Assembly: GCF_017742245.1 (NCBI RefSeq)
Contig: NZ_JAGHKO010000001.1
Location: 2,633,061-2,697,060 of the forward strand
DNA: 64,000 nt
Direction: 5' to 3'
Origin: Niastella soli
GTDB lineage: Bacteria > Bacteroidota > Bacteroidia > Chitinophagales > Chitinophagaceae
Both the position numbers and the translations under genes were made by a program. The notes below the pieces were generated by a model, which worked only from the letters and a program-made list of their open reading frames with translations, did not search any database and had not been told where the DNA came from. Positions 35,227-44,209 of the stretch are shown in pieces; position 1 is the stretch's first letter, and each line of letters starts with the position of its first letter.

Positions 35227-38200
35227 ATGGTGATGTTACATATAAAATTTTTCAGGGCAAGTATGATATGCCTGTTGATGGTGGGGGCCATTTCGGTTGC
35301 CAATGCGCAAAAGTGGAACCCCAACCATGCCATCGGCGTTACTTCGGGAAAATATAATTATCAAAACGGTCAGGTGCCTGATCAGCTGGTGGATCTTTTT
35401 CCGGCCGCTAATTCCTCTGCCAACTTAAGTTACCAGTGGGAGTATTGTTATACGCCTAAGGACGAGGATTTTCAACCAGTGCCCGCTAGTGGATCGGGTG
35501 TTAGTTATTCACCCCCGGCATTGACGCAAACCACTTATTACCGGAAAAAAACAACCAATACGGCTGGTGCTTTTATTTATTCAAACGTGGTTAAGCTCAC
35601 CCTTGTGCCAGCCAATTGGGAAGACAAAAATTACATTCGTAAGTACAATGTACTGGTGCCGGGTATCAATAACCAGCAACAGATAGATCAATTGCCTATT
35701 GGGCAAAAACTGCAAAGCACCACTTACTTTGATGGCCTCGGGCGTGTTGTGGAACAGGTAGACCGGGAAGTAGCTACGCCGGCACAAGCGGGAGGTGTTT
35801 GGGGCGATGTTGTACAATTCAGTGAATATGGGGAATTGAGAAGGGAAACAAAAAAATACCTGCCTTATTCCACTGCTAAAGAATCGGGAAAGTTTAAAAC
35901 GGTCCCAGCAACTGACCAGGCGCAGTATTATGCAAATATGTATAGCGAAACATCAGCTTATGCATCTTTGGAGTTTGAACCTAACTCGCTGAACCGGGTT
36001 AAGAACGGTAAAAAGCCGGGTAGTTCATGGGCCGGCAATCAGGGACAATCTTTTAAATACGAATTCAACAGTGCCGATGAAGATGTGAAATATTTTACCC
36101 CGGGGTATGGGTCGGGTGTAACTATTGGCGGAGGTACACCTTATCCTGCCAATATGTTGTATAAAGTAACCACTTACGATGAGAACAACAAGATGGTGAT
36201 TGAATACACCGACAAATCGGGACAAATGGTTTTAAAAAAAGTACAAATTGCCGATGTTCCTTCTGTGGCGCATGATGGCTGGCTGTGCACTTATTTTGTG
36301 TATGACCATTTGGGTTTGCTGCGTTATAAGATTACTCCGGAAGCGGTAAAATACCTGCAAACAGTGAACTGGACCATTGGCGGCGGCAATGACCCCGATA
36401 AGGATAAAATTTTTCATTCATTATGTTATTCCTACGATTACGATGATAAAGGAAGATGTACCTGGAAGCAATCGCCCGGTCTGGAGCCTCTGAAAATGAT
36501 CTATGATCTACGTGACCGGTTGGTATTTACCCAGGATGGAAATCAATACAAGAAATCTGAATGGCTTACCACTATTTATGACGAGCTGGACAGAATTAGC
36601 CAGACAGGTTTGTATACCACATCAAAACCCATCGGTACGTTGCAGGTTGATGCCAATAATGACATTACCACAAGTACGGATATAGATCCCAATTCGAGCG
36701 CCAATTATTTAAAAGTACCTGTCCGGGTTCCGAATACGCCCTTGTACCAGGCGGGAGTAAGCATTGAATTCCAGGATGGGTTTGAATCTGCCCCTGGTGA
36801 AGAATTTGTTGCACAGATCGATCCCTCGATGATCGTGTATAGGACCTGGTGGAACGGGCCCATACTACCAGACGATATAGCTGACCCGTCGAAATACATG
36901 GCCTTGCGTTATAACTATTACGATGATTACAATTATGCGGGGGCCAAACCTTTCGATAATAATTATAAGAACTCCCTTGCCTACAGTGGTGATCCTAATA
37001 TAGATCCCGTTGCAAAATCGTCCAGGACTATAAACATGGTTACTGGATCAAAAGTAAGGGTACTGGGCAGCAACAACTTCATAATGACAACGGTTTATTA
37101 TGATGATAAGGGCCGGGCAATTCAAAATATTGAGGACAATATAAAATCCGGTTATGATGTGGCTACCTCTCAATATCATTACGATGGCCGGTTGTTAAGT
37201 ACCTGTTCCGACCATACTACTTCTGGAACTGGTTATACCAACTTTATAACCCTTACCAAATTCAATTTCGACAAACTGGGAAGGATTACTACCACAGAAA
37301 AGAAAATTGGCGACAATCCCTTCCAGACCATTTCAGCCCATGACTATGACGACCTGGGCCGCCTTAAAACCAAACACCTGGCGCCGGGTTATACAGGCGG
37401 TGGTAATAATGAGCTGGAATCGCTGAATTATAGCTATAACCTGCAGGGAACTTTGACCGGTATAAACAAAGAGTATGCATTAAAATCTTCTACTGGTACC
37501 GGTTACGACAGATTCGGTCATTTCTTTGGGCTGTACCTGGGTTATGATAATAAAGACCATGCTTTCACCAACGCACAATTGAACGGCCAGGTAGGAGGTG
37601 TATTATGGAATAGCCAGGGCGACGACGCACAGCGCAAATATGAATATACATATGATAATGCCGGGCGTTTGAGCAAGGCCGATTTTACCGAGCAACTACA
37701 TGCCGGCGAAGGCTTTAGCAACAGCAAGATGGACTTCTCAGTAAACGGTAATGGCGGCAAAATAAACTACGATCTTAATGGCAATCTGTTAAGCATGTTG
37801 CAGAAAGGGGTAATACCGGGCAATGCAACGCCGGTAGTTATTGATGACCTGGCATATGCCTATGAAACCAACTCGAACAAACTGATCTCAGTTACCGATA
37901 ATTCGCCGCTTAACAGTAGTGGCATGAATGGAAAATTCGGCGATATGAAAGATGGTGCCAACGGAACCGGAAACGACTATGTATATGATGACAATGGCAA
38001 CCTGGTAATTGACCTGAACAAGAATGTAAAAGAACTGGAGAACCAGGTAGGCGCCAACGGGATCAGTTACAATTTCCTGGATAAGCCAGAGAAAATACGA
38101 ATTGCCGGAAAGGGTACTATCCGTATCGTTTATAACGCCAGGGGCGAAAAGCTACAACGGGTATTTATACCCGAATCTGGAGCCCCCGCCACTGTAACTA

Positions 38201-40251
38201 CGTACATCGATGAGTTTGTTTATCAGCAAACCGAAACGGTAACCACCACGCAGGCCCCGCCATTTGCTACTACCGGCGGTGATTTGTCGTTCATTAATTT
38301 TGAAGAAGGACGCATCCGGGTAATTGTGCCTACCTTGTTGAACAATGGCCGCAACGCCATGCAAATTGCCGGCTCGCTTACTTTGCCTAATGCAAAAGCG
38401 GGTGTATTCGATTATTTTGTACGGGACCACCAGGGCAATATGCGCATGGTATTGACGGATGAAACACATATTGCTTATAATACCTGTACCATGGAAGCAA
38501 CGAGGGCAAATGAGGAAAAGGCTGTATTTGGACAAACAGGTGCGGCTAATGAAGTGGATGCCACCCGCCATCCTAAACCCGATGGTTGGAATGATGCGGA
38601 TGTGGAGGCTTCTGTTAGCCAGTTAGGAAATATAGCTGGTCACAACGTTGGGCCTAATACGCTTCAAAAAGTGATGGCTGGTGACCAGGTAACCACTTCT
38701 GTACAATATTACTACGAGGCGGCTACCGGTGGCAGAAACCCCAATTTTGTAACCACCCTGTTAACCAGTCTTGGACAGGCCATACTGGGTGGCGGGGCAA
38801 CTGACGCGGTGAAAGCAAATGTTACGCAGATCAATAATCAGTTGAATGGCACAGACGGATTCCTGAATGCCGCCATGCCTACAGATGATGGCACTATAAA
38901 ACCCAAGGCGTATTTAACGGTTTTGTTCTTTGATGAACGGTTTAAATTCATCGATGCCATGGATGGTGGGGTTGCGCAGCAACAGGTAGATGGTTCCGTA
39001 GGTAGCTTGGGCTTAGGCACCATAAAAGCGCCACGCAATGGATATGTATATGTTTATGTAAGCAACCTGAGCGATCAGGATGTGTATTTCGATAACCTCA
39101 AAGTGGGTATAACAAGAGGGAATATTATTGAAGAGAACCATTATTACGCCTATGGATTGAAGATTGCTGCTCTCAGCAGCCGTAAAGCAGCTGATGTAAA
39201 TGAAGGTACTATCAAAAACAATTACCAGTACCAGGGTGAGTTCAGCGAAATGGATGATGATCTTTCCTGGAATGATTTTGCATTGCGCAGCTACGATCCG
39301 CAGATTGGTCGCTGGGCGCAGGTCGATCCATATGATGAATTTGCTTCTCCCTATACGGGTATGGGCAACGACCCCATTAATAACATAGATCCGAGTGGAG
39401 GAAGTATATTTGAAGGAGTAACCCTGGCCGGCCGCCTTGCCATAACCACTATTGTAGGTGCTACAGCGGGGGCCATAGCAACCCATGCTACCGGTCGCGA
39501 TAGTTGGGGTGATATTGGTATTGGTGCCGCAGCAGGCTTTTTAGCAGGGCTGGGGACCGTAAATTTACAGCTGGCGCTTAACCTGGGTATCCATTCGGCG
39601 AATTATTTGGCAGCGGCCATAAATATAAGTCCTGTTACTTTGCCAGCGGGTACCGGAGGTAAAATAGAGGAAATGAACAAAGCCACTGGTGATCCTGTTG
39701 GACCTAAAGTCGATAATGCGGATGTAATTCCTCTTGTGAACTCGAAAGGTGAAAAAACGGGAGAACTGTCAATAGTTTATAAAAATAATTCCCAGCAGAT
39801 GAAAGAGGGTTTACAAGTACAAGTGGAAATTACAGTATTTTATAAAAAATTTAAATCGAAGCTTACTAATTTTAACTGGATTCAAACAGCAAGGTTTAAT
39901 TTTAATAGTGGAAGTAAGGATGAAAAGGATCAGGAGATAAACGACCCTGATGTGGGAGGGGATGATCAACCATTTTACTGGAATAAAGATGAGCCACAAA
40001 GAAATAAATACCCAGGATACAATGCAAGATTTTGGGACAGACCCTCCAGAGCCTGGATACCCGGAAAGGAAATGTATTGGAAAGGGGAACTTTCATTAGT
40101 AGGTAAAAATTCCTCTGGAAAATATCAGGACATTTTAACCATACAGTATGGATGGCGAATTGATAAAACAGGTAAGATAATAACAATCGATAAAATAACT
40201 TTTGACCCTCCAACAAAATTTCAATTAAAATATATTAATCTGGCAAAATGA
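35227..40251 (+). CDS. RHS repeat protein with DUF6443 and variable C-terminal tail
   Basis: 1674 residues. Signal peptide 1-28 (VANAQ). An Ig-like segment spans about 50-130 and DUF6443 about 135-290 (NYIRKYNVLVPGI ... DGLGRVVEQVDREV). YD/RHS repeats occupy about 300-1350 (YDDKGRCTWKQSPG, YDDLGRLKTKHLAPG, YDNAGRLSKADF). The RHS-associated core is at about 1320-1395 (YQYQGEFSEMDDDL, then RSYDPQIGRWAQVDPYDEF and NIDPSGG). After the core, about 280 residues differ in composition: a hydrophobic Gly/Ala stretch (1398-1460), then a Lys/Asn-rich domain with two Trp-rich patches. RHS proteins form a cocoon around their C-terminal domain, which is usually a toxin. The tail matches no toxin I know. 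Its stop overlaps the start of the next gene (ATGA). Confidence 0.88.
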   Translation: MVMLHIKFFRASMICLLMVGAISVANAQKWNPNHAIGVTSGKYNYQNGQVPDQLVDLFPAANSSANLSYQWEYCYTPKDEDFQPVPASGSGVSYSPPALTQTTYYRKKTTNTAGAFIYSNVVKLTLVPANWEDKNYIRKYNVLVPGINNQQQIDQLPIGQKLQSTTYFDGLGRVVEQVDREVATPAQAGGVWGDVVQFSEYGELRRETKKYLPYSTAKESGKFKTVPATDQAQYYANMYSETSAYASLEFEPNSLNRVKNGKKPGSSWAGNQGQSFKYEFNSADEDVKYFTPGYGSGVTIGGGTPYPANMLYKVTTYDENNKMVIEYTDKSGQMVLKKVQIADVPSVAHDGWLCTYFVYDHLGLLRYKITPEAVKYLQTVNWTIGGGNDPDKDKIFHSLCYSYDYDDKGRCTWKQSPGLEPLKMIYDLRDRLVFTQDGNQYKKSEWLTTIYDELDRISQTGLYTTSKPIGTLQVDANNDITTSTDIDPNSSANYLKVPVRVPNTPLYQAGVSIEFQDGFESAPGEEFVAQIDPSMIVYRTWWNGPILPDDIADPSKYMALRYNYYDDYNYAGAKPFDNNYKNSLAYSGDPNIDPVAKSSRTINMVTGSKVRVLGSNNFIMTTVYYDDKGRAIQNIEDNIKSGYDVATSQYHYDGRLLSTCSDHTTSGTGYTNFITLTKFNFDKLGRITTTEKKIGDNPFQTISAHDYDDLGRLKTKHLAPGYTGGGNNELESLNYSYNLQGTLTGINKEYALKSSTGTGYDRFGHFFGLYLGYDNKDHAFTNAQLNGQVGGVLWNSQGDDAQRKYEYTYDNAGRLSKADFTEQLHAGEGFSNSKMDFSVNGNGGKINYDLNGNLLSMLQKGVIPGNATPVVIDDLAYAYETNSNKLISVTDNSPLNSSGMNGKFGDMKDGANGTGNDYVYDDNGNLVIDLNKNVKELENQVGANGISYNFLDKPEKIRIAGKGTIRIVYNARGEKLQRVFIPESGAPATVTTYIDEFVYQQTETVTTTQAPPFATTGGDLSFINFEEGRIRVIVPTLLNNGRNAMQIAGSLTLPNAKAGVFDYFVRDHQGNMRMVLTDETHIAYNTCTMEATRANEEKAVFGQTGAANEVDATRHPKPDGWNDADVEASVSQLGNIAGHNVGPNTLQKVMAGDQVTTSVQYYYEAATGGRNPNFVTTLLTSLGQAILGGGATDAVKANVTQINNQLNGTDGFLNAAMPTDDGTIKPKAYLTVLFFDERFKFIDAMDGGVAQQQVDGSVGSLGLGTIKAPRNGYVYVYVSNLSDQDVYFDNLKVGITRGNIIEENHYYAYGLKIAALSSRKAADVNEGTIKNNYQYQGEFSEMDDDLSWNDFALRSYDPQIGRWAQVDPYDEFASPYTGMGNDPINNIDPSGGSIFEGVTLAGRLAITTIVGATAGAIATHATGRDSWGDIGIGAAAGFLAGLGTVNLQLALNLGIHSANYLAAAINISPVTLPAGTGGKIEEMNKATGDPVGPKVDNADVIPLVNSKGEKTGELSIVYKNNSQQMKEGLQVQVEITVFYKKFKSKLTNFNWIQTARFNFNSGSKDEKDQEINDPDVGGDDQPFYWNKDEPQRNKYPGYNARFWDRPSRAWIPGKEMYWKGELSLVGKNSSGKYQDILTIQYGWRIDKTGKIITIDKITFDPPTKFQLKYINLAK

Positions 40252-40727
40252 AAATAATCTTAGCAATCCTGATCTCTTTATTTAGCGCTTGCTCTTATTC
40301 TCAATCTGATGCAAAAATTATAGCATTTGATCATGCCGGAGATATGAATAAAGCAATGACGACAGTTATTTTGTCCAATAAAGATTTTAAGGCTGTAAAG
40401 AATCATGAAATTCTAAAACATAAGGACCCTACTTACTTTTATAAAATTAATAATGGATTGCTTGACGCTTTAATTGACAAGCTCTCTAATGATAAAAATA
40501 CAGAGAAGGGAGATGAGGAAGAGTTAGGCGTTTTTATGACATCTGTAGAGCAGAAAGGCAAAATTGTATATTTTAATAATAAAACATTTGAGGATGCAAA
40601 GAAAACAATGACTGACGTTATTGCTTTTCTTAAATCCAGAAAAGATACGGGCAGATTTATTGAAATGGTCGAGCGCATCGGTAAGGAAATTGATATCCGT
40701 AGTAAACAGAAAGACCAAAATTTGTAA
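40248..40727 (+). CDS. small exported protein, candidate immunity partner of the RHS tail
   Basis: 159 residues. N-terminus KIILAILISLFSACSYSQSD is a signal peptide with a possible lipobox (FSAC, Cys15). The mature part is highly charged and helical (KIIAFDHAGDMNKAMTTVIL ... DVIAFLKSRKDTGRFIEMVE) with no recognised domain. Its ATG overlaps the RHS stop by 4 bases, and its own stop overlaps the next start (TAATG), so it is translationally coupled at both ends. Position, size and AT-rich codon use like the toxin tail suggest an immunity protein acting in the periplasm. That role is inferred from context only. Confidence 0.6.
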   Translation: MKIILAILISLFSACSYSQSDAKIIAFDHAGDMNKAMTTVILSNKDFKAVKNHEILKHKDPTYFYKINNGLLDALIDKLSNDKNTEKGDEEELGVFMTSVEQKGKIVYFNNKTFEDAKKTMTDVIAFLKSRKDTGRFIEMVERIGKEIDIRSKQKDQNL

Positions 40728-41731
40728 TGAATAAAATGAAACCATTCACACCCCATATCCTTTTTTCTGGAATGCTGGTCCTGGCCCTTTCCTGCAATAC
40801 AGGTTCAAAAAAACATCAGCAGCCTGTAGCAGATAAAACAGACAGCACAAGTAAAGAAGTAGTACAATCGGAGACCGCTGAAGGTGATAACCCGGCTTAT
40901 CACCTTCGGTTGAACCTTGCAAAAGGTTCAACCTATCATTATACGGTTGAATACGAAACGAATACCGGCCTGGAAGTGGCAGGGAAAAAGATAAATGTCC
41001 TTAACCAGTCAGAGATAGGAGTTACCTATGTAATAGATAAAGACAGCGCCGGCAATTATTTGTTTCAGGTCAAGTATGATAAAATTCACATTCGTACCAA
41101 AACAGGAGATAAGGAAACGGAGTATACGGTGCCTAATGCGGAAGGAACGGCTGATCCGATGGAAAAAATGCTGGCTGCGCTGAAAACGGCCAATATTGTT
41201 GCCACCGTTACTCCCGCAGGTAAAGTAACAAGCATTACCGGTTACCAGGGATTGAGTGATAAAATGCTGGCGGGTTTAAATACAGATGTTCAATCGCGCA
41301 AAATGGCGCAGGCACAATTAGAAAAAGTTATCGGAGAAGGCATATTAAAGAAGAACATTGACCAGCTATTTAACCTGTACCCTGATGCCGCCATTCATGT
41401 AGGCGACAGCTGGAAAACGAGTGCAACGCAAAAAGGAGAGATCCCATTAGATGTACAATTAACTAACAAGTTAAAAGATATAGATGATGATATAGCTACT
41501 ATTAAATCGAAAGGGGTTGTAAGCAGTAATAAAGCGGATGCAAACATTATGGGGCAGCAGGTAACCTCTTCGCTGCAGGGCGAGCAAAGCGGTGAATCCG
41601 AGGTGGAAATCAAAACCGGGTTATTGCTTAGCAGTAAAACTAAAACCGATGTGCAGGGTACCTTGCAAATGATGGCACAGGAAATTCCCGTTACTATAAG
41701 ATCTGAGGTAAAAGTAGATCGAAAGAAATAA
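40727..41731 (+). CDS. DUF6263-like lipoprotein
   Basis: 334 residues. Lipoprotein signal with lipobox ALSC (Cys23 or so) and a Ser/Thr/Lys linker. The body consists of beta strands: YHLRLNLAKGSTYHYTVEYE ... GKVTSITGYQGLSDKMLAGL ... VHVGDSWK-type segment, then alternating strands to the C-terminus. This is the layout of DUF6263, a Bacteroidota family of periplasmic or outer-membrane lipoproteins of unknown function. It is coupled to the gene before it (stop and start overlap by one base) and followed by a terminator, so it closes the RHS transcript. Confidence 0.75.
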   Translation: MNKMKPFTPHILFSGMLVLALSCNTGSKKHQQPVADKTDSTSKEVVQSETAEGDNPAYHLRLNLAKGSTYHYTVEYETNTGLEVAGKKINVLNQSEIGVTYVIDKDSAGNYLFQVKYDKIHIRTKTGDKETEYTVPNAEGTADPMEKMLAALKTANIVATVTPAGKVTSITGYQGLSDKMLAGLNTDVQSRKMAQAQLEKVIGEGILKKNIDQLFNLYPDAAIHVGDSWKTSATQKGEIPLDVQLTNKLKDIDDDIATIKSKGVVSSNKADANIMGQQVTSSLQGEQSGESEVEIKTGLLLSSKTKTDVQGTLQMMAQEIPVTIRSEVKVDRKK

Positions 41732-41754
41732 TAGAAACCGCTTCAACGGACAAC

Positions 41755-41792
41755 AAACCCACTTCGAATTATCGGAGTGGGTTTTATTTTTT
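41755..41792 (+). terminator. terminator of the RHS operon
   Basis: AAACCCACT, loop TCGAATTATCGG, then AGTGGGTTTTATTTTTT, 24 bases after the lipoprotein stop. Confidence 0.85.
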
Positions 41793-41940
41793 CGGAAGTG
41801 TCCATAAACGGTGCTTTTCGGTTTCGAAGGCCTCTCGCCGGGCAGTAACCGATTGAATTGATCATTCAAATGGGAAGGGCAGCTATTGCAGGCATCTCAG
41901 AAAAACACTATCTTGTCCCTTAAACGAACATTCCTATCTT

Positions 41941-42756
41941 ATGAATCTCTTAAGCTACAATGCGTTTCTGTTAGGCGCTATTATTTTTTTAGCTGTTTCC
42001 CTTTGTAATTTAATGTATATATGGCTTTGTAAAATTTGGAAGATAAAGATTGTAGAGGTTTCAATTTTCTTAAATCCAGGGTTTTCTTTAGTCAAAAAAG
42101 AAGTTAATGGCATCGTATATATATTAGGTTGGTTGCCAGTGGGAACTATTATTAAACCATTGGGAGAATCAAAGGAGGATCTGGAAAAAATGGCTATTGA
42201 AGAATTGCCATATACTTTTTCGAGTAAGTCCAGAACAAAACAGGTGTTATTTCGACTTTCAGATTCTCTGGTTTGGTTAGTTTTCTTATTCGTAAGTCTA
42301 TTTGCCTTGAAAGGACCTGGTAATATACTGAGGGCTATCGATGAAATGTTTAATTACGTTGAATTCGCCCTCAAAACAATGTTTGATTCGAGTTTACATA
42401 ATGAATTTGTGAATAGAACAAATAGCCTGCTAATGGATAGTAATATTATAGCTTTCGCTTCGATATTATTAATCGTCATGTATCTGGTTATTACCCCGCT
42501 GTCAAAGATCCCGAGCTTGTTTCCCGAGGATGGAAGAAAAACCAATGGGCTGATAAAACTAATAGGCTATGCCGTAGGCATTTTTGTGACGTATATGACC
42601 CTTTGGAAAATCCCTAAATTTGTTTTTCCATTTTTTTCATTTGGCCAGATAATAAGCTACCTGATTAGTTCTCTCCTGGGTCTATATATTGTAGGTTCAT
42701 TGTTTTTTTTGCTTACAATGTGTGTAGCAAAATTTAAAACTAAGCCAGCCTTTTAG
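41941..42756 (+). CDS. polytopic membrane protein of unknown function
   Basis: 271 residues with about five or six membrane helices (10-30, 95-120, 165-187, 205-227, 230-260). Near residues 40-78 the stretch VEVSIFLNPGFSLVKKEVNG, then YILGWLPVGTIIKPLG resembles the post-catalytic strand region of site-2 protease (M50) relatives, which read F..G...P..GY.K. However, no HExxH motif and no second LDG motif are present. So it is either a catalytically dead relative or unrelated. AT-rich codon use like its neighbour. Confidence 0.55.
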   Translation: MNLLSYNAFLLGAIIFLAVSLCNLMYIWLCKIWKIKIVEVSIFLNPGFSLVKKEVNGIVYILGWLPVGTIIKPLGESKEDLEKMAIEELPYTFSSKSRTKQVLFRLSDSLVWLVFLFVSLFALKGPGNILRAIDEMFNYVEFALKTMFDSSLHNEFVNRTNSLLMDSNIIAFASILLIVMYLVITPLSKIPSLFPEDGRKTNGLIKLIGYAVGIFVTYMTLWKIPKFVFPFFSFGQIISYLISSLLGLYIVGSLFFLLTMCVAKFKTKPAF

Positions 42757-42848
42757 TCGCTGGTGTCATTGGGGATTGGGTTTTACTTATGTAACTGCAT
42801 TCTGACTGCCTGCAGGCGGCTAATAAGCTCCTTGGGTATTAAAAAACA

Positions 42849-43466
42849 ATGTATTCTATGAAACGGGTTTGTGCGATTATATTCGTATTGACACTTTTGA
42901 TACTATCCGCCTGTGACAGTGACAGTGGCAGGCGATTGAGCATTAACAGCAAAAAATTTATTCCTTACAAAGGGCATGAATGGTTGATCTTTAAAAGCGA
43001 CCAGGGTGAAAAGGATACTATTAAGTTATCAGGATATGAAGACTTTTATACTGCTGTAGGATCGGTCTCCCACTATACAAATTATGAAACTTATCGTCTG
43101 AATTGCCTTTGGCCTTTACATAATGCGGGTGATTCATTAAAGAGCAAAAAATATTTAATCAGCGTATCGGTTGCGCAGACTGGAAAAACAGATGTAAGTT
43201 TTAGTTACGACGATTGGAGTAAATACTATCATTTTTGGAGTAATGAAGATCTTGATTCCATTTACAAACGTAACAAAGAGGTAGTACAAATAGGATCCAA
43301 TGTGATAGCTGATGTCGTTAGAATCAGGAATCAGGAGTTAGGAACTTCCGCTCCCACTTATATGTCCATAATTTACTGGAGTATGACTAAAGGCATCATT
43401 GGCTTTAGTTTGGTGAATGGAACCATGTGGAAATTAGAAAAGGTTATTTCCTCGGCAGCGAATTGA
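42849..43466 (+). CDS. lipoprotein of unknown function
   Basis: 205 residues from ATG 42849 (ATG 42858 is also possible and gives MKRVCAIIFVL). Lipobox LSAC with Cys near 24, followed by DSDSGRR. The mature part is soluble and rich in Tyr, Trp and Ser (SFSYDDWSKYYHFWSNEDLD), with no family recognised. Its 3' end overlaps the 3' end of the minus-strand response regulator by 23 bases, a convergent overlap. Confidence 0.6.
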   Translation: MYSMKRVCAIIFVLTLLILSACDSDSGRRLSINSKKFIPYKGHEWLIFKSDQGEKDTIKLSGYEDFYTAVGSVSHYTNYETYRLNCLWPLHNAGDSLKSKKYLISVSVAQTGKTDVSFSYDDWSKYYHFWSNEDLDSIYKRNKEVVQIGSNVIADVVRIRNQELGTSAPTYMSIIYWSMTKGIIGFSLVNGTMWKLEKVISSAAN

Positions 43467-44208
43467 AATACTCTCCCGGCGACATTTTAAAATACTTTTG
43501 AAAGTTGCGGCTGAAAAGACTCTGCGAGCTATAGCCCACCATTTTTGAGATCTCGTATAAGGAAAACTCATTTTCAGCTACTAAACTGGCGGCTTTTTTC
43601 AATCGGGTTATATCGATCAGTTCTTTGGGTGATAGGGAAGAAAGCGATTTTATTTTGCGGTAAAAGGTGGTGCGGCTCATATACATATGTTCCGCAAGCG
43701 TGTCTATATCAATATTAGGATCTTTAATATTAAGCTTTATATAGTCGTCTAATTTTTTCAGAAAGGCTTCATCCGTTTTTGAATGTGCCATTACGCCCAC
43801 ATCATCAAATGGTGAACTGGCAAAATGATCTTTTATTTTTCGGCGGTTCTTAAGCAGATTAGAGATCTGCATCTGCAATAGTTCTGAGGAGAAAGGCTTT
43901 TGTATATAGGCATCTGCACCTACTTCCAGTCCTTCTATATGTGCTGCATAGGTATTCTTGGAAGTAAGCAATATTATTGGAATATGACAGTATTCCACAT
44001 TTGATTTGATCAGGCGGCACAGTTCAAACCCGTCTATACCCGGCATCATAATGTCAGATATGATCAGGTTGATCACTTCATTATCTAGAATGGTTTGGGC
44101 AATTTCTCCGTTTAGTGCAAGATGCAGTTTATACGTTTCGCCTAAAACTACAGATAAGAACTCCAGCATGTCTTCGTTATCATCAATAATAAGGATACTG
44201 TCTGTCAT
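43444..44208 (-). CDS. response regulator with AraC-type DNA-binding domain
   Basis: About 254 residues from ATG 44208. Receiver domain at about 1-120 with acidic pocket DD at the start (ILIIDDNED), phosphoacceptor D52 (LIISDIMMPGIDG) and K near 102 (IQKPFSSELL). An AraC/XylS HTH_18 domain spans about 150-252 (NIDIDTLAEHMYMSRTTFYR ... VGYSSQSLFSRNFQKYFKMS). It begins one base after the stop of the kinase gene. Fused to that kinase, these domains would make a classical hybrid two-component (HTCS) regulator of a polysaccharide locus, so it most likely activates the divergent GH43/GH105/SusCD genes. Confidence 0.9.
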   Translation of the reverse strand: MTDSILIIDDNEDMLEFLSVVLGETYKLHLALNGEIAQTILDNEVINLIISDIMMPGIDGFELCRLIKSNVEYCHIPIILLTSKNTYAAHIEGLEVGADAYIQKPFSSELLQMQISNLLKNRRKIKDHFASSPFDDVGVMAHSKTDEAFLKKLDDYIKLNIKDPNIDIDTLAEHMYMSRTTFYRKIKSLSSLSPKELIDITRLKKAASLVAENEFSLYEISKMVGYSSQSLFSRNFQKYFKMSPGEYFNSLPRK

Positions 44209-44209
44209 A

